The notes: generated by a model from the letters alone, not told the origin. Shown: positions 9,978-18,849, counted from the stretch's first letter. The stretch: 21,242 bases of DNA from Ophiothrix spiculata (GCA_000969725.1 JXSR01S073252.1), one strand, 5' to 3'. A program made the numbers and translations.

Positions 9978-10128
9978 CCTTGGTGTTGAATGTATTGACT
10001 TTTATACTCTTGCTTAGAACTAGTATCGTTCCCCTGATCGCCCCTCCCACGGATCCAGCAACGAGCCCAGGCAGCGCGCGAAACGCGCTGCTATGGCACT
10101 GAGTGGATGTAGGACATCGACAAGGCAC
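9978..10128 (-). other. GC-rich island with a possible exon
   Basis: This ~110 bp patch (about 10030-10140) is far richer in G and C than its surroundings. On the minus strand a frame reads HSSAFRALPGLVAGSVGGAI and so on to NTFNTK, followed by AAG|GTAATA, a good splice donor; TTTACAG just upstream resembles an acceptor, though without a strong pyrimidine tract. It could be one small exon, the edge of a CpG island, or a transposon remnant. There is also a 7 bp hairpin, CAGCGCG and CGCGCTG (10072-10090). I do not recognise the protein. Confidence 0.2.
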
Positions 10129-10494
10129 TGTAAACGGGGCTACCTCTTGCTAACTGGAATTTACGGTATTCATTGGTGGTTTGATTTCAACACGTATTTG
10201 TTTTAGAGAAAACAATCATTATAGTGGTTTGTATGGGCATGCTGTTTCTGTAACACCAAAAATGTGGGAAAAAGTTAAATTTAAGAATCAGAATGATTGG
10301 TAATCCCTTAAACTACAAGCTAGTAGTGTTTGTCATTATATCGGTACGTAATTATCAGGATTCTATATAAATAGTATATTAACGCTTTTAGTGACATTAT
10401 TTTGCTGAATCATTTAAGGTTAAGAATAATCTATGATGGCTTATTTTAACTTAGAGTGTATTATTTTGACTTTTAACAGATATTTTACATGCTG

Positions 10495-11000
10495 CTTTTG
10501 AATTATAATTTTATGTGTACAAACCTTTCAAACAAATTTACTTGTAAATCGTTTTATCCAATCGCAACTCACATACAATTAAGTACCCAACTACAAGGAT
10601 TTTTACTTGATTTTATCTTAATTCTATTTGACATTATGCAAACATTTTAAAATCTTCAAGTAAAACCAGGTCATGCGAACACCTGTTATAACTTTCTTTA
10701 TCGAATTTCAAGTTCGGGTTATGGTTGAATATAGCTTACATTTGCATGATAAGGACTTAAATATAAAGTTCATTTTGCTCAGGAAGAAAGGTAGTTCAGG
10801 TTTATGGAAAGTGATCTTCTAACTGAAAATGCTCATGCGTCTTGATTAATTTTGGTGTCACTTATTCAATAGCCTGTATTCTTCTATCCAGGATCGGTTT
10901 CTACATGTAAGAATATGACTGGCGTTTGAGGTCTTTTTTTTTACATAATATGATGCTCTTCTTAAACCATAAATATCACGATGGTGTTATAATTTAGAGA
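10495..11000 (+). repeat. Dispersed repeat B, copy 2
   Basis: Matches 18230-18720 in the same orientation and 1900-2230 inverted. Shared blocks include AAATTTACTTGTAAATCG-TT, AAACATTTTAAAATCTTC, CCAGGTCATGCGAACACCTG, ACATTTGCAT..AAGGACT, GGAAGAAAGGTAGT, TTGATTAATTTTGGT and GACTGGCGTTTGAG. It is about 500 bp, with no ORF and no terminal repeats. Confidence 0.62.
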
Positions 11001-11378
11001 TTTGTAAAATCAATTGCATAATGTTGAAAACAAAAAAGAGTTTGATCATTGATCTTTCATTGTTTCTTAAACAAATGACGATTCTTATCAAAAAACACCA
11101 TATAAAGATCTAGAAATACACGTACAATAACATATGAAGATAAAACGGTCAACTTAAATGCGGATTTATTTACTTTAATTTCGCTAAGTCTGTCAAAATG
11201 TCAATCAAGCATTAATCATAGTAGAAGTTACATACTTTGAGGCTTCAATCTTCTTCATTAATTGTTTTACAAAGCAACGCGTTGATTCAATAAAACAACA
11301 CATTGTCACAACGAGTTATGACCCTTTTGGCTTGCTATAGACGTCAGACGACTTCAGTATACATATGACCCTCCTTTT

Positions 11379-11550
11379 ACCTGCGGGTGATGTTGGAATT
11401 ACTAGATTGCCAAGAGTAGATGTTAAGGATGATTGCAGATCTGAATATTGGTAAGATATGATAAATTCTTAATTTTCAAAAAGACAATATATATTTCCAA
11501 TTTGAAACCAATATTTGAAGTGCTGGTTGTCGCCTAAATAAGTTGTCAAC
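11379..11550 (+). repeat. Dispersed repeat A, copy 2
   Basis: Same orientation as copy 1. Closest matches are ACCTGCGGGTGATGTTGG plus AATTACTAGATT at the left, GATGTTAAGGAT in the middle, and GAAGTGCTGGTTGTCGCC followed by TAAATAAGTTGTCAAC at the right. Confidence 0.62.
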
Positions 11551-11564
11551 ATAACAATAGCGAC

Positions 11565-12814
11565 ATACACTATAGGGGGAAGCTAAAGGCATAAAGCTTC
11601 AAATATCGGAAAATCATTTACATTGTTGAAGGATAGCTTCATATCTTCGATAAATACATTTCTTCATTTGGAATATACATGTAAGTTATCACTTTAATAA
11701 AGAGAACTGTGTAAAATAGTCGGCACTTTTCCTTTCTATGAACATAATAAGGCTCCGATGGAATATTTAATTCTTAAATTCTTTTTTCCACTGATACACA
11801 CGGTTGCTCATATAGTTGGAATAAACATATTGTTACCACTTATTTATGTAAAGGTCAATTTATGATGAAAATATCTGGAAACTTATGTTGCTTTTGGTCA
11901 GATTTGATATGTAATCTTGTTGGGTGTGAAATGGAACTCCGAATGTGATCAATTTTCTCATGTACTGGTAAGAGGGTAACAACAAAAATGGGTCAAAAAC
12001 GTGATTTTTAGGTCAAATTTGATTTGACCCCGCCTTGTTCAAGGTCACTTCTCTACTCAAGTTGACTGGTCATATGGAATATTTATCTGTAGTAAAGTGA
12101 TAAGAAGGTGATTAAATGTCTTTGTCACGCTTGACTGAGCCAAGAGAACGCTTGGAAGCAAAGCACAAAATGACCCTTCAACGCCCCTCAATTTACAAAA
12201 ATAGGGTTGATGTGCACATGTAATACTTTCTGCCTTCATTATCCATTTGAAAATCGAAACCCGCAGAATATTTACCAATAATTTCCCGCTAACAGGTTTA
12301 TATATTTTGGGCATGTATTGACTACAATGACTCTATTTTTCACCTTAGATGCCATTTATTCAAAATCGTCATTTGCGACTTTTCGCCCATTTTCACCGGG
12401 AACCAGAAATACAGCTTATATGAATATTGCATAGACATTCCCAATATTTTTAGTTGCATCGCCATTCCATGGAGAATTTGGTAGTTTTTTAACTTTCCAA
12501 CCATAATTTTATTTGTTCCAGGGTTTTTTTAGGGTTACCAAAATATCGTTGAAATGAAATACAGCGTCGTAATGACTATATCCTACCTGCTATACAAATG
12601 CGTAGAACATACTTGTACTTGTTAAACCAATTTACTATTGATCACGACGTATTCGATGAACTTTCAATTAGGGCGGACTCCTGTTTTTAGGGAACTCTCA
12701 GTCTCATTACACCGGTTGCACCGTTCAATTCTTGAAGGTTTGCCATGCTCTCAAATATTAAAGGGTCTTAAATGTCAGTGTAAGAATAATAACATTAATC
12801 ACTCAGCAGGTTCT
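11565..12814. other. Non-coding stretch
   Basis: No gene recognised. The 85-codon minus-strand open frame at 12057-12314 has no motif I can place. A small palindromic block GGTCAAATTTGATTTGACC (12011-12029) lies among other AGGTCA/TGACC half-sites (around 12009-12045), but in a repeat-rich non-coding region this is weak evidence for a receptor site. Confidence 0.35.
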
Positions 12815-12818
12815 CGTT

Positions 12819-12900
12819 CAGTCAGGGCCACTCGTACGATCGAGCGTGACCGCTGCTTTGAGCGATCACGCTCGATGCAGCGATGTATTCACGCTACATG
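12819..12900. repeat. Left terminal and subterminal repeats of element G
   Basis: After the terminal CAGTCAGGGCCACTCG come CGATCGAGCGTGA and then TTGAGCGATCACGCTCGAT-GCAGCGAT, so GAGCG/CGCTC motifs repeat in both orientations. A second cluster at about 13031-13075 repeats TTGAGCGTACTCGCTCGATT and GAGCGAT. Confidence 0.65.
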
Positions 12901-13027
12901 AGGCGAGATGTCAATAACGCACACATCGGGTCAACATTTCTCTTCACTACACTGTGTCACTCAAAGCTACACTGATTATTTTTAGTTATTACCGGGGAAT
13001 TCACTTTTAGTAACGGTAAATGTGGAA

Positions 13028-13085
13028 TGGTACGTCGCGAGTACGCCATATTGAGCGTACTCGCTCGATTGAGCGATATCAACGT
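13028..13085. repeat. Second subterminal motif cluster of element G
   Basis: GCGAGTACGCCATATTGAGC followed by GTACTCGCTCGATTGAGCGATA forms overlapping palindromes, GCGAGTACG against CGTACTCGC. Its motif is the same as in both element ends. Such clusters often serve as transposase binding sites; here that is inference. Confidence 0.5.
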
Positions 13086-13632
13086 GACTTTCAATAATAT
13101 TATATCATGTGTTATTGATGTATATATAAACAAACTGTTGACAATTAGGTCTAAATGCACTGCTATCAACAAAATACCGTAAAGAGCAATTACATTTGTT
13201 CCAGTTTCTGTTAGCTTCATCATGTCAATGTGGATGATAAATTGTGACAAATTACATATTATTATCAATTCTGAATTAAATCGAATGCAACTTACATTTT
13301 AGCATTTTTTAAGCTAATCATATCTGTTGCGTTTGTGGTAAATGCCTTGCTTTGAAGTAAAAAATATTAACGTGCCATTTACTGACACTCTGGCATGCAC
13401 TCTACGGTATTATATACATTTTTGCAGAAACTTTTAACAATTGGAATCAACACGCTAGGATTTTTTCTGGGTTAATCGCACTCGTGTCATTTTATTCTGT
13501 AAATATTAAGATTTGAATAATGTCAGCAATGGAAATTCAGCTTGAAGCAAATGTCCACTTTTAATAACTTCCATTGCTCATAGTGGGGCATTAGAGATAA
13601 TATCTACTATAATATTCCTTACTGTTGTTTAT

Positions 13633-14647
13633 TTAGTCTGTACCTCCCGGATGTACGTCTTCATCAGCTTCCTCGTGCAACCTCAGAACTGCTACTTCTC
13701 CTGCTGCTTCCAGCACCTCATAGTACAGCTTCAAATAGTCTATTTTTGTGTTACTGGTCTCCAGTTTCTTAAGACTTATTTCCAGTTCTTGAAGTCCTGC
13801 CTCCCTATTTTAAATTTCATCTTTTATTTCATCCCGCTCTGCCTTTGTTATGTACAATGTTTTCCCGAATAAGCAACTCTCAATAAAAGCTTGGTCACAA
13901 TAATCGTACGAGCAGCTTACGAGCAGTGTTTAGTCCGTTTAAAAGGACCATGAGCAGTGAATAAAGCGAGCAGCGGGGGCGTCGCGTGGTCCTATTAGAT
14001 GAACTAAACACTGCTCGTAAGCTGATCGTGACCAAGCTATTAGGTCATCCTTGTACTGTTGGTAACAATAATGTTTTCATTGTTTCAAGCATATTCGGCA
14101 AGTCGCAGTCTAAGCTTTCTTTACCAGTTATGCTTGTCATCGTTTTTGTTTGGAGCGGTGATTCCAACAGTCCCATATTGCGGATTTCCCGACGAAACAT
14201 CGTTTCTTCATGTGAGTGTTTCTGTGGAGCTTTACTACCGCTTGTCGAGTTGATTCCTGCTGAGTTGAGACGATTCTTCGCTTTCATGTTTGAAAGTTCA
14301 TCTGCCTTACGACACACTCTGATCTAGATGTTTGAAGTTACTGCCCCAGGAGGAAGCACCGATTTGACGACTCTGTTGACCTCTTCGTGAATAAGGTCTG
14401 CTCCCTGCCTTTGATTGTCTGCGCCGGAAACAGAAAATGGCTCATGCTCTCAAATTTCTTCTTTAAGTTCATCTGGACATTGCATCCTGTCCATCATGTC
14501 TCTGATGTGAAGTTCTCTGTAACGTTGGTGATTCCGCCAATAAAATAATGGCGCCAAGGCGGTTCTTGCCACCATGATGTGTTTGTGGTTGTTGTTCATA
14601 ACACTCTGGGTATACAGACTAAATGCGAGGAGAAAGGTTAAGCACAC
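13633..14647 (-). pseudogene. Transposase-like pseudogene of element G, family not identified
   Basis: Reading down the minus strand from 14647, one frame continues to 14045 with only two stops. It includes APLFYWRNHQRYRELHIRD, then DMMDRMQCPDELKEEI, a stop (TGA at 14450-14452), EHEPFSVSGADNQRQGADLI, EEVNRVVKSVLPPGAVTS, a TAG where Trp would fit, IRVCRKADELSNMKAKNR, and later MFRREIRNMGLL. Composition and codon pattern are protein-like, unlike the surroundings. After a fold-back insertion (13888-14038) coding resumes as FIESCLFGKTLYITKAERDE, a stop at 13810-13812, then a helix-rich tail (LQELEISLKKLETSNTKIDY) ending at 13633. The FYWRNH..YR..H.RDM and H..FS.SG..nQG.D...E..N patterns resemble the C-terminal region of large transposon proteins of marine invertebrates. 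I cannot name the Pfam family with confidence. The upstream part of the protein is missing or too decayed. Confidence 0.65.
13888..14038. mobile_element. Fold-back (hairpin) insertion inside the pseudogene
   Basis: AGCTTGGTCAC...AGCTTACGAGCAGTGTTTAG, continuing to AGGACCA on the left, is inverted on the right as TGGTCCTATTAGATGAACTA, then AACACTGCTCGTAAGCTGAT and GTGACCAAGCT. Arms are about 52-63 bp with one 11-base extra block on the left; the spacer of ~36 bp is GC-rich (13951-13986). Protein-like reading stops at one edge and resumes at the other in a different frame, so this looks like a small MITE inserted into the gene. No clean target duplication is left. Confidence 0.6.
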
Positions 14648-14813
14648 CCGTCATTAAAATAAATAATTGGGTCGTTTACAGAATCCAGCTACTGAAAGTA
14701 TGTTTTCACAATCCATAAGTGTCGGTTTTTACCGAATGCTAAAATTTGAAAAATATATTTACTGTCAAGTATGTAGGTTAACCAAACAATATGATGAAAA
14801 CAATTATATCTCT

Positions 14814-14924
14814 ATACTATCGCTCAATAGAGCTGTACGCTCTATCCAGCGTGTTTCAGAGTCGCTCAATTAAGCGTATCGCTGAATGTAGCAGTACGCT
14901 CGATCGAGCGAGTGGCCCCGACTG
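14814..14924. repeat. Right terminal and subterminal repeats of element G
   Basis: TATCGCTCAATAGAGC, ACGCTCTATCCAGCGT, TCGCTCAATTAAGCG and ACGCTCGATCGAGCGAG follow each other at roughly 20-45 base steps, ending in GTGGCCCCGACTG at the terminus. The last motif contains a perfect 14 bp palindrome, CGCTCGATCGAGCG. Confidence 0.65.
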
Positions 14925-14929
14925 CGTTA

Positions 14930-15160
14930 AAAGAAAGGAACGTTATGCCTTATGTCATACACCAAACACTTAGTTGATAAGATTCCAACTATTAAAATGC
15001 CATCGAACTAAAATCACATTTTGAAAGATCAGGCAACCCTAAACTCCCGGGTGAAATTATGTTTTTTTACTATCATAGATGCCCGTCTAGAGACGATTAT
15101 TTTTTTTTAACTTATCAAGACATAACATTATGTGATGAAATAAAAATCGTGCACTTCAAA
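14930..15160. other. Non-coding spacer
   Basis: AT-rich DNA with T8-T9 runs between element G and the GGTGTT-rich repeat. No feature recognised. Confidence 0.4.
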
Positions 15161-15164
15161 AACT

Positions 15165-15386
15165 CCGGTGTTAAAACTAACACCGATGGTGTTGATAACA
15201 CTGATGTGGTGTTCTGAGAGGTCCCCACTCTTTTGTATTGTTTCAAAACTAAAGTTGGTAATGATCACCCTCTGGTGTTTTAAAAAACACCTAGTGGGTG
15301 TTAAAATGTAGGTGTTACTTTAAAGAACACCCTCTGATGTTTTAATAAACACTTAGTGGGTGTTAAAATGTCGGTGTTACTTTAAG
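15165..15386. repeat. GGTGTT/AACACC-rich repeat with a 62 bp tandem duplication
   Basis: The unit starting CACCCTCTGGTGTTTTAAAA at 15266 recurs at 15328 as CACCCTCTGATGTTTTAATA, a 62 bp period; both units go on to AACAC-TAGTGGGTGTTAAAA and TGT-GGTGTTACTTTAA. To the left, 15165-15215 holds more copies of GGTGTT, AACACC and near matches. The motifs in both orientations make many short hairpins. No coding sense is apparent. Confidence 0.75.
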
Positions 15387-15436
15387 CCAAATGAAATTAC
15401 CCATCACATTCACATCACTGAGCCAGTCAATCCTTG

Positions 15437-15816
15437 GGCCCAAAAAAAATTCTTTGGTTGCCCTCCACAGCTTTTTTCAGAGAGGGTCGGTCGGTCAGGA
15501 TTTTTTTTTTTTTGTAATTTTTTTTAATACTCTTCCACGGACTGCTAGGTCGATCGGCCGCTCCAGCCTTCACAACTTCCCCCGCGACATCCAAATCAAA
15601 CCAATCAAATACTTCTTGTAGTGATGTGGGACATCCTAAACATTTTGAGGGTTGAATATCGAAAAAAGCAAAACCTATAACATTTTTTTGTAGTTTTCGG
15701 TAAGTTTTGCATTGTTTTAGAAAAAAAAAATATTTTTCAATAAAAAAAAAGTTTGGTTCGGGCTGAAAAATAGGGTCGGTCGGTGGAGGGCAACCAAACA
15801 TATTTTTTTTTTGGCC
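15437..15816. mobile_element. Short inverted-repeat element H, ~380 bp
   Basis: The left end GGCCCAAAAAAAATTCTTTG plus GTTGCCCTCCAC and the right end, read inwards, GGCCAAAAAAAAAATATGTTTG plus GTTGCCCTCCACCGACCGACC, are inverted repeats. GGTCGGTCGGT also appears at both sides (15487 and 15775). The minus-strand open frame across it (135 codons, including FDIQPSKCLGCPTSLQEVFD and VAGEVVKAGAADRPSSPW) spans both ends of the element, which argues against a host gene, though the middle looks oddly protein-like. Target duplication not resolved; family unknown. Confidence 0.6.
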
Positions 15817-15837
15817 TTTTGAGAGACGTGACAAATA

Positions 15838-16897
15838 CCTGGTATCCCAAAAAATGGTTACATGTAGAAAAATGACTGTGTGCTAAAACTATAGTACTTA
15901 GAGAACCGAAACTTTGCACAAATTATATTGCAACCCTCTTCTAGAAACTCATAAAATTTTGATATCATAGCATTATTTTGAGTTATCACGAAAGGTAGAT
16001 ACCAATGTCAGAAACGCATTTGTTCAAAATTCAAGAAAATAATAAGCATACACGTTTTGTGATATTTTGATATGCATTTTTTCTAAATGATCATTATCAG
16101 ACTTTACATGAAACAAAATTTGATACAATTATTAATGAATAATAATTGAACTCTCTTTCAGTATATCTATTATGCAAATTCTCGATACCTGCATTCCATG
16201 GATTCCAGAATGAGTTGTTTATATTGAACCTGTCAATCAAGTTTTGGCGCGAACGTTGATGAATAGGCATAAAGCACAATCACATTTTCATGGGTAACAT
16301 TAATTCTTTAACTGTTTAAAACTGCAAACTGCAAACTTTTGTATATTTTGAAAAAATAATCTTAAAACTTACAGGACATGTTTAAATTATAATTTTCTAT
16401 ATTTAGTAGCAAAAGTCTGATCGACATTTAGAAATAGCAGAATTAGCTAAATTTTGAATTGGTGGCCATTTTTGCTTAAAATCAGATTTCGACATAATTT
16501 TCAGACCTGTAGTAATTTATGACGTCATAATTACGTAACAACTTGTCAAATATTCATGATTTTGGTATCAATGGGAAGAAGAAACCCTACCATGTACTAT
16601 GGTATACAACAACTTAAGTTTGGGTTTGTCAATTTTAAGTCCACATGGGGTTGAACGAGGGGTAAAATTATATCAAACGAACATGCTTCCGATTTTGTTG
16701 AATTTTGAAAATACGTTTCCGACATAGGTGTCTATTTTTGTTAATAACTCAAAAAATAATAATGCTGTGATATTAAAATTTTGCAAATGTCTAGCGGAGA
16801 CATGTATCATAAGTCTTCAAAAGTTAAAATTCTCTAACTACAATACTTTTTCCAAACGATCATTTTTCTACATGTAACCATTTTTTGGGACACCTGG
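15838..16897. mobile_element. Tc1/mariner-type MITE D, 1060 bp, TA-flanked
   Basis: The ends are CCTGGTATCCCAAAAAATGG on the left and, read from the right, CCAGGTGTCCCAAAAAATGG, both continuing TTACATGTAGAAAAATGA. TA flanks both (15836-15837 and 16898-16899). Homology between the ends goes on for over 200 bp, for example the ATATCA-AGCATTATT-TTTGAGTTAT block and the ATG-TCAGAAACG-ATTTGTTCAAAATTCA block. The middle (about 16360-16680) is the inverted relative of repeat F at 5858-6290. No transposase relic is recognisable inside, so it would have depended on a transposase supplied elsewhere. Confidence 0.8.
16360..16680 (-). repeat. Repeat F relative inside element D
   Basis: Reverse complement of the 5858-6290 repeat with moderate divergence. 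The 22-base block at 16517-16538, which holds TGACGTCA and TTACGTAA, is identical to 6030-6051 on the other strand. Confidence 0.65.
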
Positions 16898-16899
16898 TA

Positions 16900-17107
16900 T
16901 GTTCACTTGTTGGACAGAAATTATTTTACACCACCAACTTAAAATAGCATATCTTTGGAATGCCTTTATTAATCCCCACTCTTTCAACATTCTAAAGGTA
17001 AATCCATGATCTACCTAATTAGAACCAAAAGTTATTTGTTTAGTATTTACCGTTTTTCTTTAAATATGGCACCATTTCAACTATTGCATTTTTATTGACT
17101 CATTTGG
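16900..17107 (-). repeat. Third copy of the element C end
   Basis: Matches 3157-3360 inverted, from TTGGACAGAAATT through CTTTATTAATCCCCACTCTTTC and AACTATTGCAT to the terminus TTGACTCATTTGG, written here as ATTGACTCATTTGG, next to TA (17108-17109). It abuts the right end of element D directly. No partner end is found to its left, so it is a solo or interrupted end. Confidence 0.65.
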
Positions 17108-17109
17108 TA

Positions 17110-18200
17110 TGTACATCAAAATTTGTACATGTGTAAGTAGGCCAAAACTTACAGTAAACGAGGCCTTCCGCTCTATCGCTCGAGAAAAAGAAGACAAACT
17201 GATAATTAACTTTGATTACTTTTGTTTGCGTGTTGTTTACTATGACTTTAAGACATCAAAGTCTTTTGTAGAGTAAGTTTCAAATCCATGTCTCAACTTC
17301 AATGTATGCCATTATTTGTTCCTTTGCGTGATATTGCGAATTTTGTAGCAACTTTGCAGAGTAAAGAATATAGAATATAGATAGATAGATAGAAAGTGAA
17401 TATGTTTCCATCGGATACCACAGATCAGACAACTGTATCCTGTTGCCATTCAATTTACGTGCCTCCCTTTAGCTTGAGCATCTCGACGATGTTTTTTACA
17501 GTTACTACAACATAGCGTCATTGGATTTGCAATCTACCATCCTGCAATTGCTTATAATAAGAAGCAGCAGAATGTAAACAATATTCTGGCTTAAAGATAC
17601 CATTTAGATATCTATATAGACATTCGTTTTGTTGCCGTTTATTCTATATGCAAGAATTTGAAAAATGAAGGGAAGGAACACATTACTTAAGTAATCTTTA
17701 ACGTATTGTATTTATATTTCTAGATGGAATACTTCCTTAATTACTTTTACATAATTTGCTACTTTAGAAATACGAAAAGTACTTTTGAGGAATTTGATAC
17801 GCTTGAGAAGATATGAAAAAGGTTTGATTAAAAGTTTTAACATGAACAATAAATTGATAAAATTAATTAAAAAAGCTTGTCTCAAGCACATCCAAATAGT
17901 ATTTTATTGGTTATAAACTCAACATACTGGAGCAAAAGTAAGATGAATAGAAAGATATATTAATGAACATTGATTTCCCTCAGGAGAAAATGTATGTTTC
18001 TATTCAAGAAAGAGGGGTATTAAAAATCTCCTTTGTATGATATTTTACCAAAAAAATGTTACAGTGTTTTTCATTGAAAACATAATCATAATCAGTATCC
18101 TATATAAGTATTGTCAAAAGAAGGCTTTTAAGTGTAGTATGTGCACCTAAAGCACCAGTTAATAATGGTAATTGTATTTTGAACCTAGTTTGTTTGAATT
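17110..18200. other. AT-rich non-coding stretch with a GATA microsatellite
   Basis: No gene recognised. A short ATAG/GATA run (about 17376-17392, four units) is the only simple repeat of note. GCTCTATCGCTCGAG at 17170 resembles the subterminal motif of element G, but is isolated. Confidence 0.4.
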
Positions 18201-18229
18201 GAGCAGAAATATGACATGTTACAATTTAT

Positions 18230-18720
18230 TTATACTATACATTTATATGCACAAACATTTTAAACAAATTAACTTGTAAATCTTGTTATCCCTAAAGTCA
18301 GATACTACATTTAATCCCCGCCTGCCGGGATTTAAGAGCAGGTATTTTTCTTAATTCCACTTGATGTTATAAAAACATTTTAAAATCTTTAAACTAAACT
18401 AGGTCATGTGAACACCTGTTATAATCCACTTAATCGAATTTCAATTTGATCTTATGTCTAAATATAACTCGCATTTGCTTAAAAAGGACTGTAGTGCAAA
18501 TTCAATTTTGTTCCGGAAGAATGATAGTGCAAATGCAATCTGTAAACATTCATAATGAATAGCCAAATACTTTTTTGATCAATTTTGGTTTCCCCTTGTT
18601 CTCATTAAAATCACGTTTTTTTGACATAGGTTAGGAAATGACTGGCTTTTGAATCACCTATTATTTACTGATTATTATGATGGTCTTGAATCTTAAATAA
18701 AGCGATTGTATCATTTGATA
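18230..18720 (+). repeat. Dispersed repeat B, copy 3
   Basis: Same orientation as 10495-11000; shared blocks include AAATTAACTTGTAAATC, AAACATTTTAAAATCTTTAA, AGGTCATGTGAACACCTGTT, GGAAGAATGATAGTG and GACTGGCTTTTGAA. This copy alone carries a GC-rich hairpin, TTAATCCC and GGGATTTAA around CGCCTGCC (18311-18333). Confidence 0.62.
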
Positions 18721-18849
18721 AGTATTGTTATTTTAAATGTAAAAAAAAACCATGTTGTCTTGAAATCAACGTGGAATTATACCGAGCGACTCTTTAAATT
18801 TAATCATTGAAATAGAAGACATATTTTAAGAGCAAGAAAACTCGTGAAC

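Larger units (their letters stand above)
12819..14924 (-). mobile_element. 2.1 kb DNA transposon relic G with CGTT target duplication
   Basis: The left end CAGTCAGGGCCACTCG (12819) and the right end read inwards, CAGTCGGGGCCACTCG (14924), are inverted repeats; the first 28 bp match at 25 positions, both then running into CGATCGAGCG. Each end is flanked by the same four bases, CGTT (12815-12818 and 14925-14928). Inside both ends are palindromic motifs built on GCTCGAT/ATCGAGC. A minus-strand pseudogene (14647 to 13633) fills the right half. 4 bp duplications with CA-starting ends occur in several rare animal superfamilies such as Academ and Sola; I cannot decide among them. The stops in the gene show it is inactive. 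Confidence 0.75.

Noticed and set aside
10060..10140. Possible tRNA in the GC-rich patch
   Set aside because: There is a 7 bp hairpin, but no T-loop GTTCRA box, no acceptor stem pairing and no cloverleaf order.
12009..12045. Cluster of AGGTCA/TGACC half-sites as a nuclear-receptor element
   Set aside because: Six-base half-sites occur often by chance; spacing and context give no support for a promoter or enhancer here.
12957..13268. 103-codon minus-strand open frame
   Set aside because: Hydrophobic and unpatterned; crosses the subterminal repeats of element G and has no recognisable motif.
13651..13872. 73-codon plus-strand open frame
   Set aside because: Antisense shadow of the helix-rich tail of the same minus-strand pseudogene.
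13986..14327. 113-codon plus-strand open frame and the overlapping 14059-14253 frame
   Set aside because: Both are antisense shadows of the minus-strand transposon pseudogene, whose frame has the protein-like patterns.
14791..14973. 60-codon plus-strand frame ending near 14973
   Set aside because: Runs straight across the right end of element G and into flanking DNA, so it cannot be one old gene.
15165..15386. CRISPR-like array
   Set aside because: Only two 62 bp units with no distinct spacers, in plainly eukaryotic repeat DNA; it is a tandem duplication.
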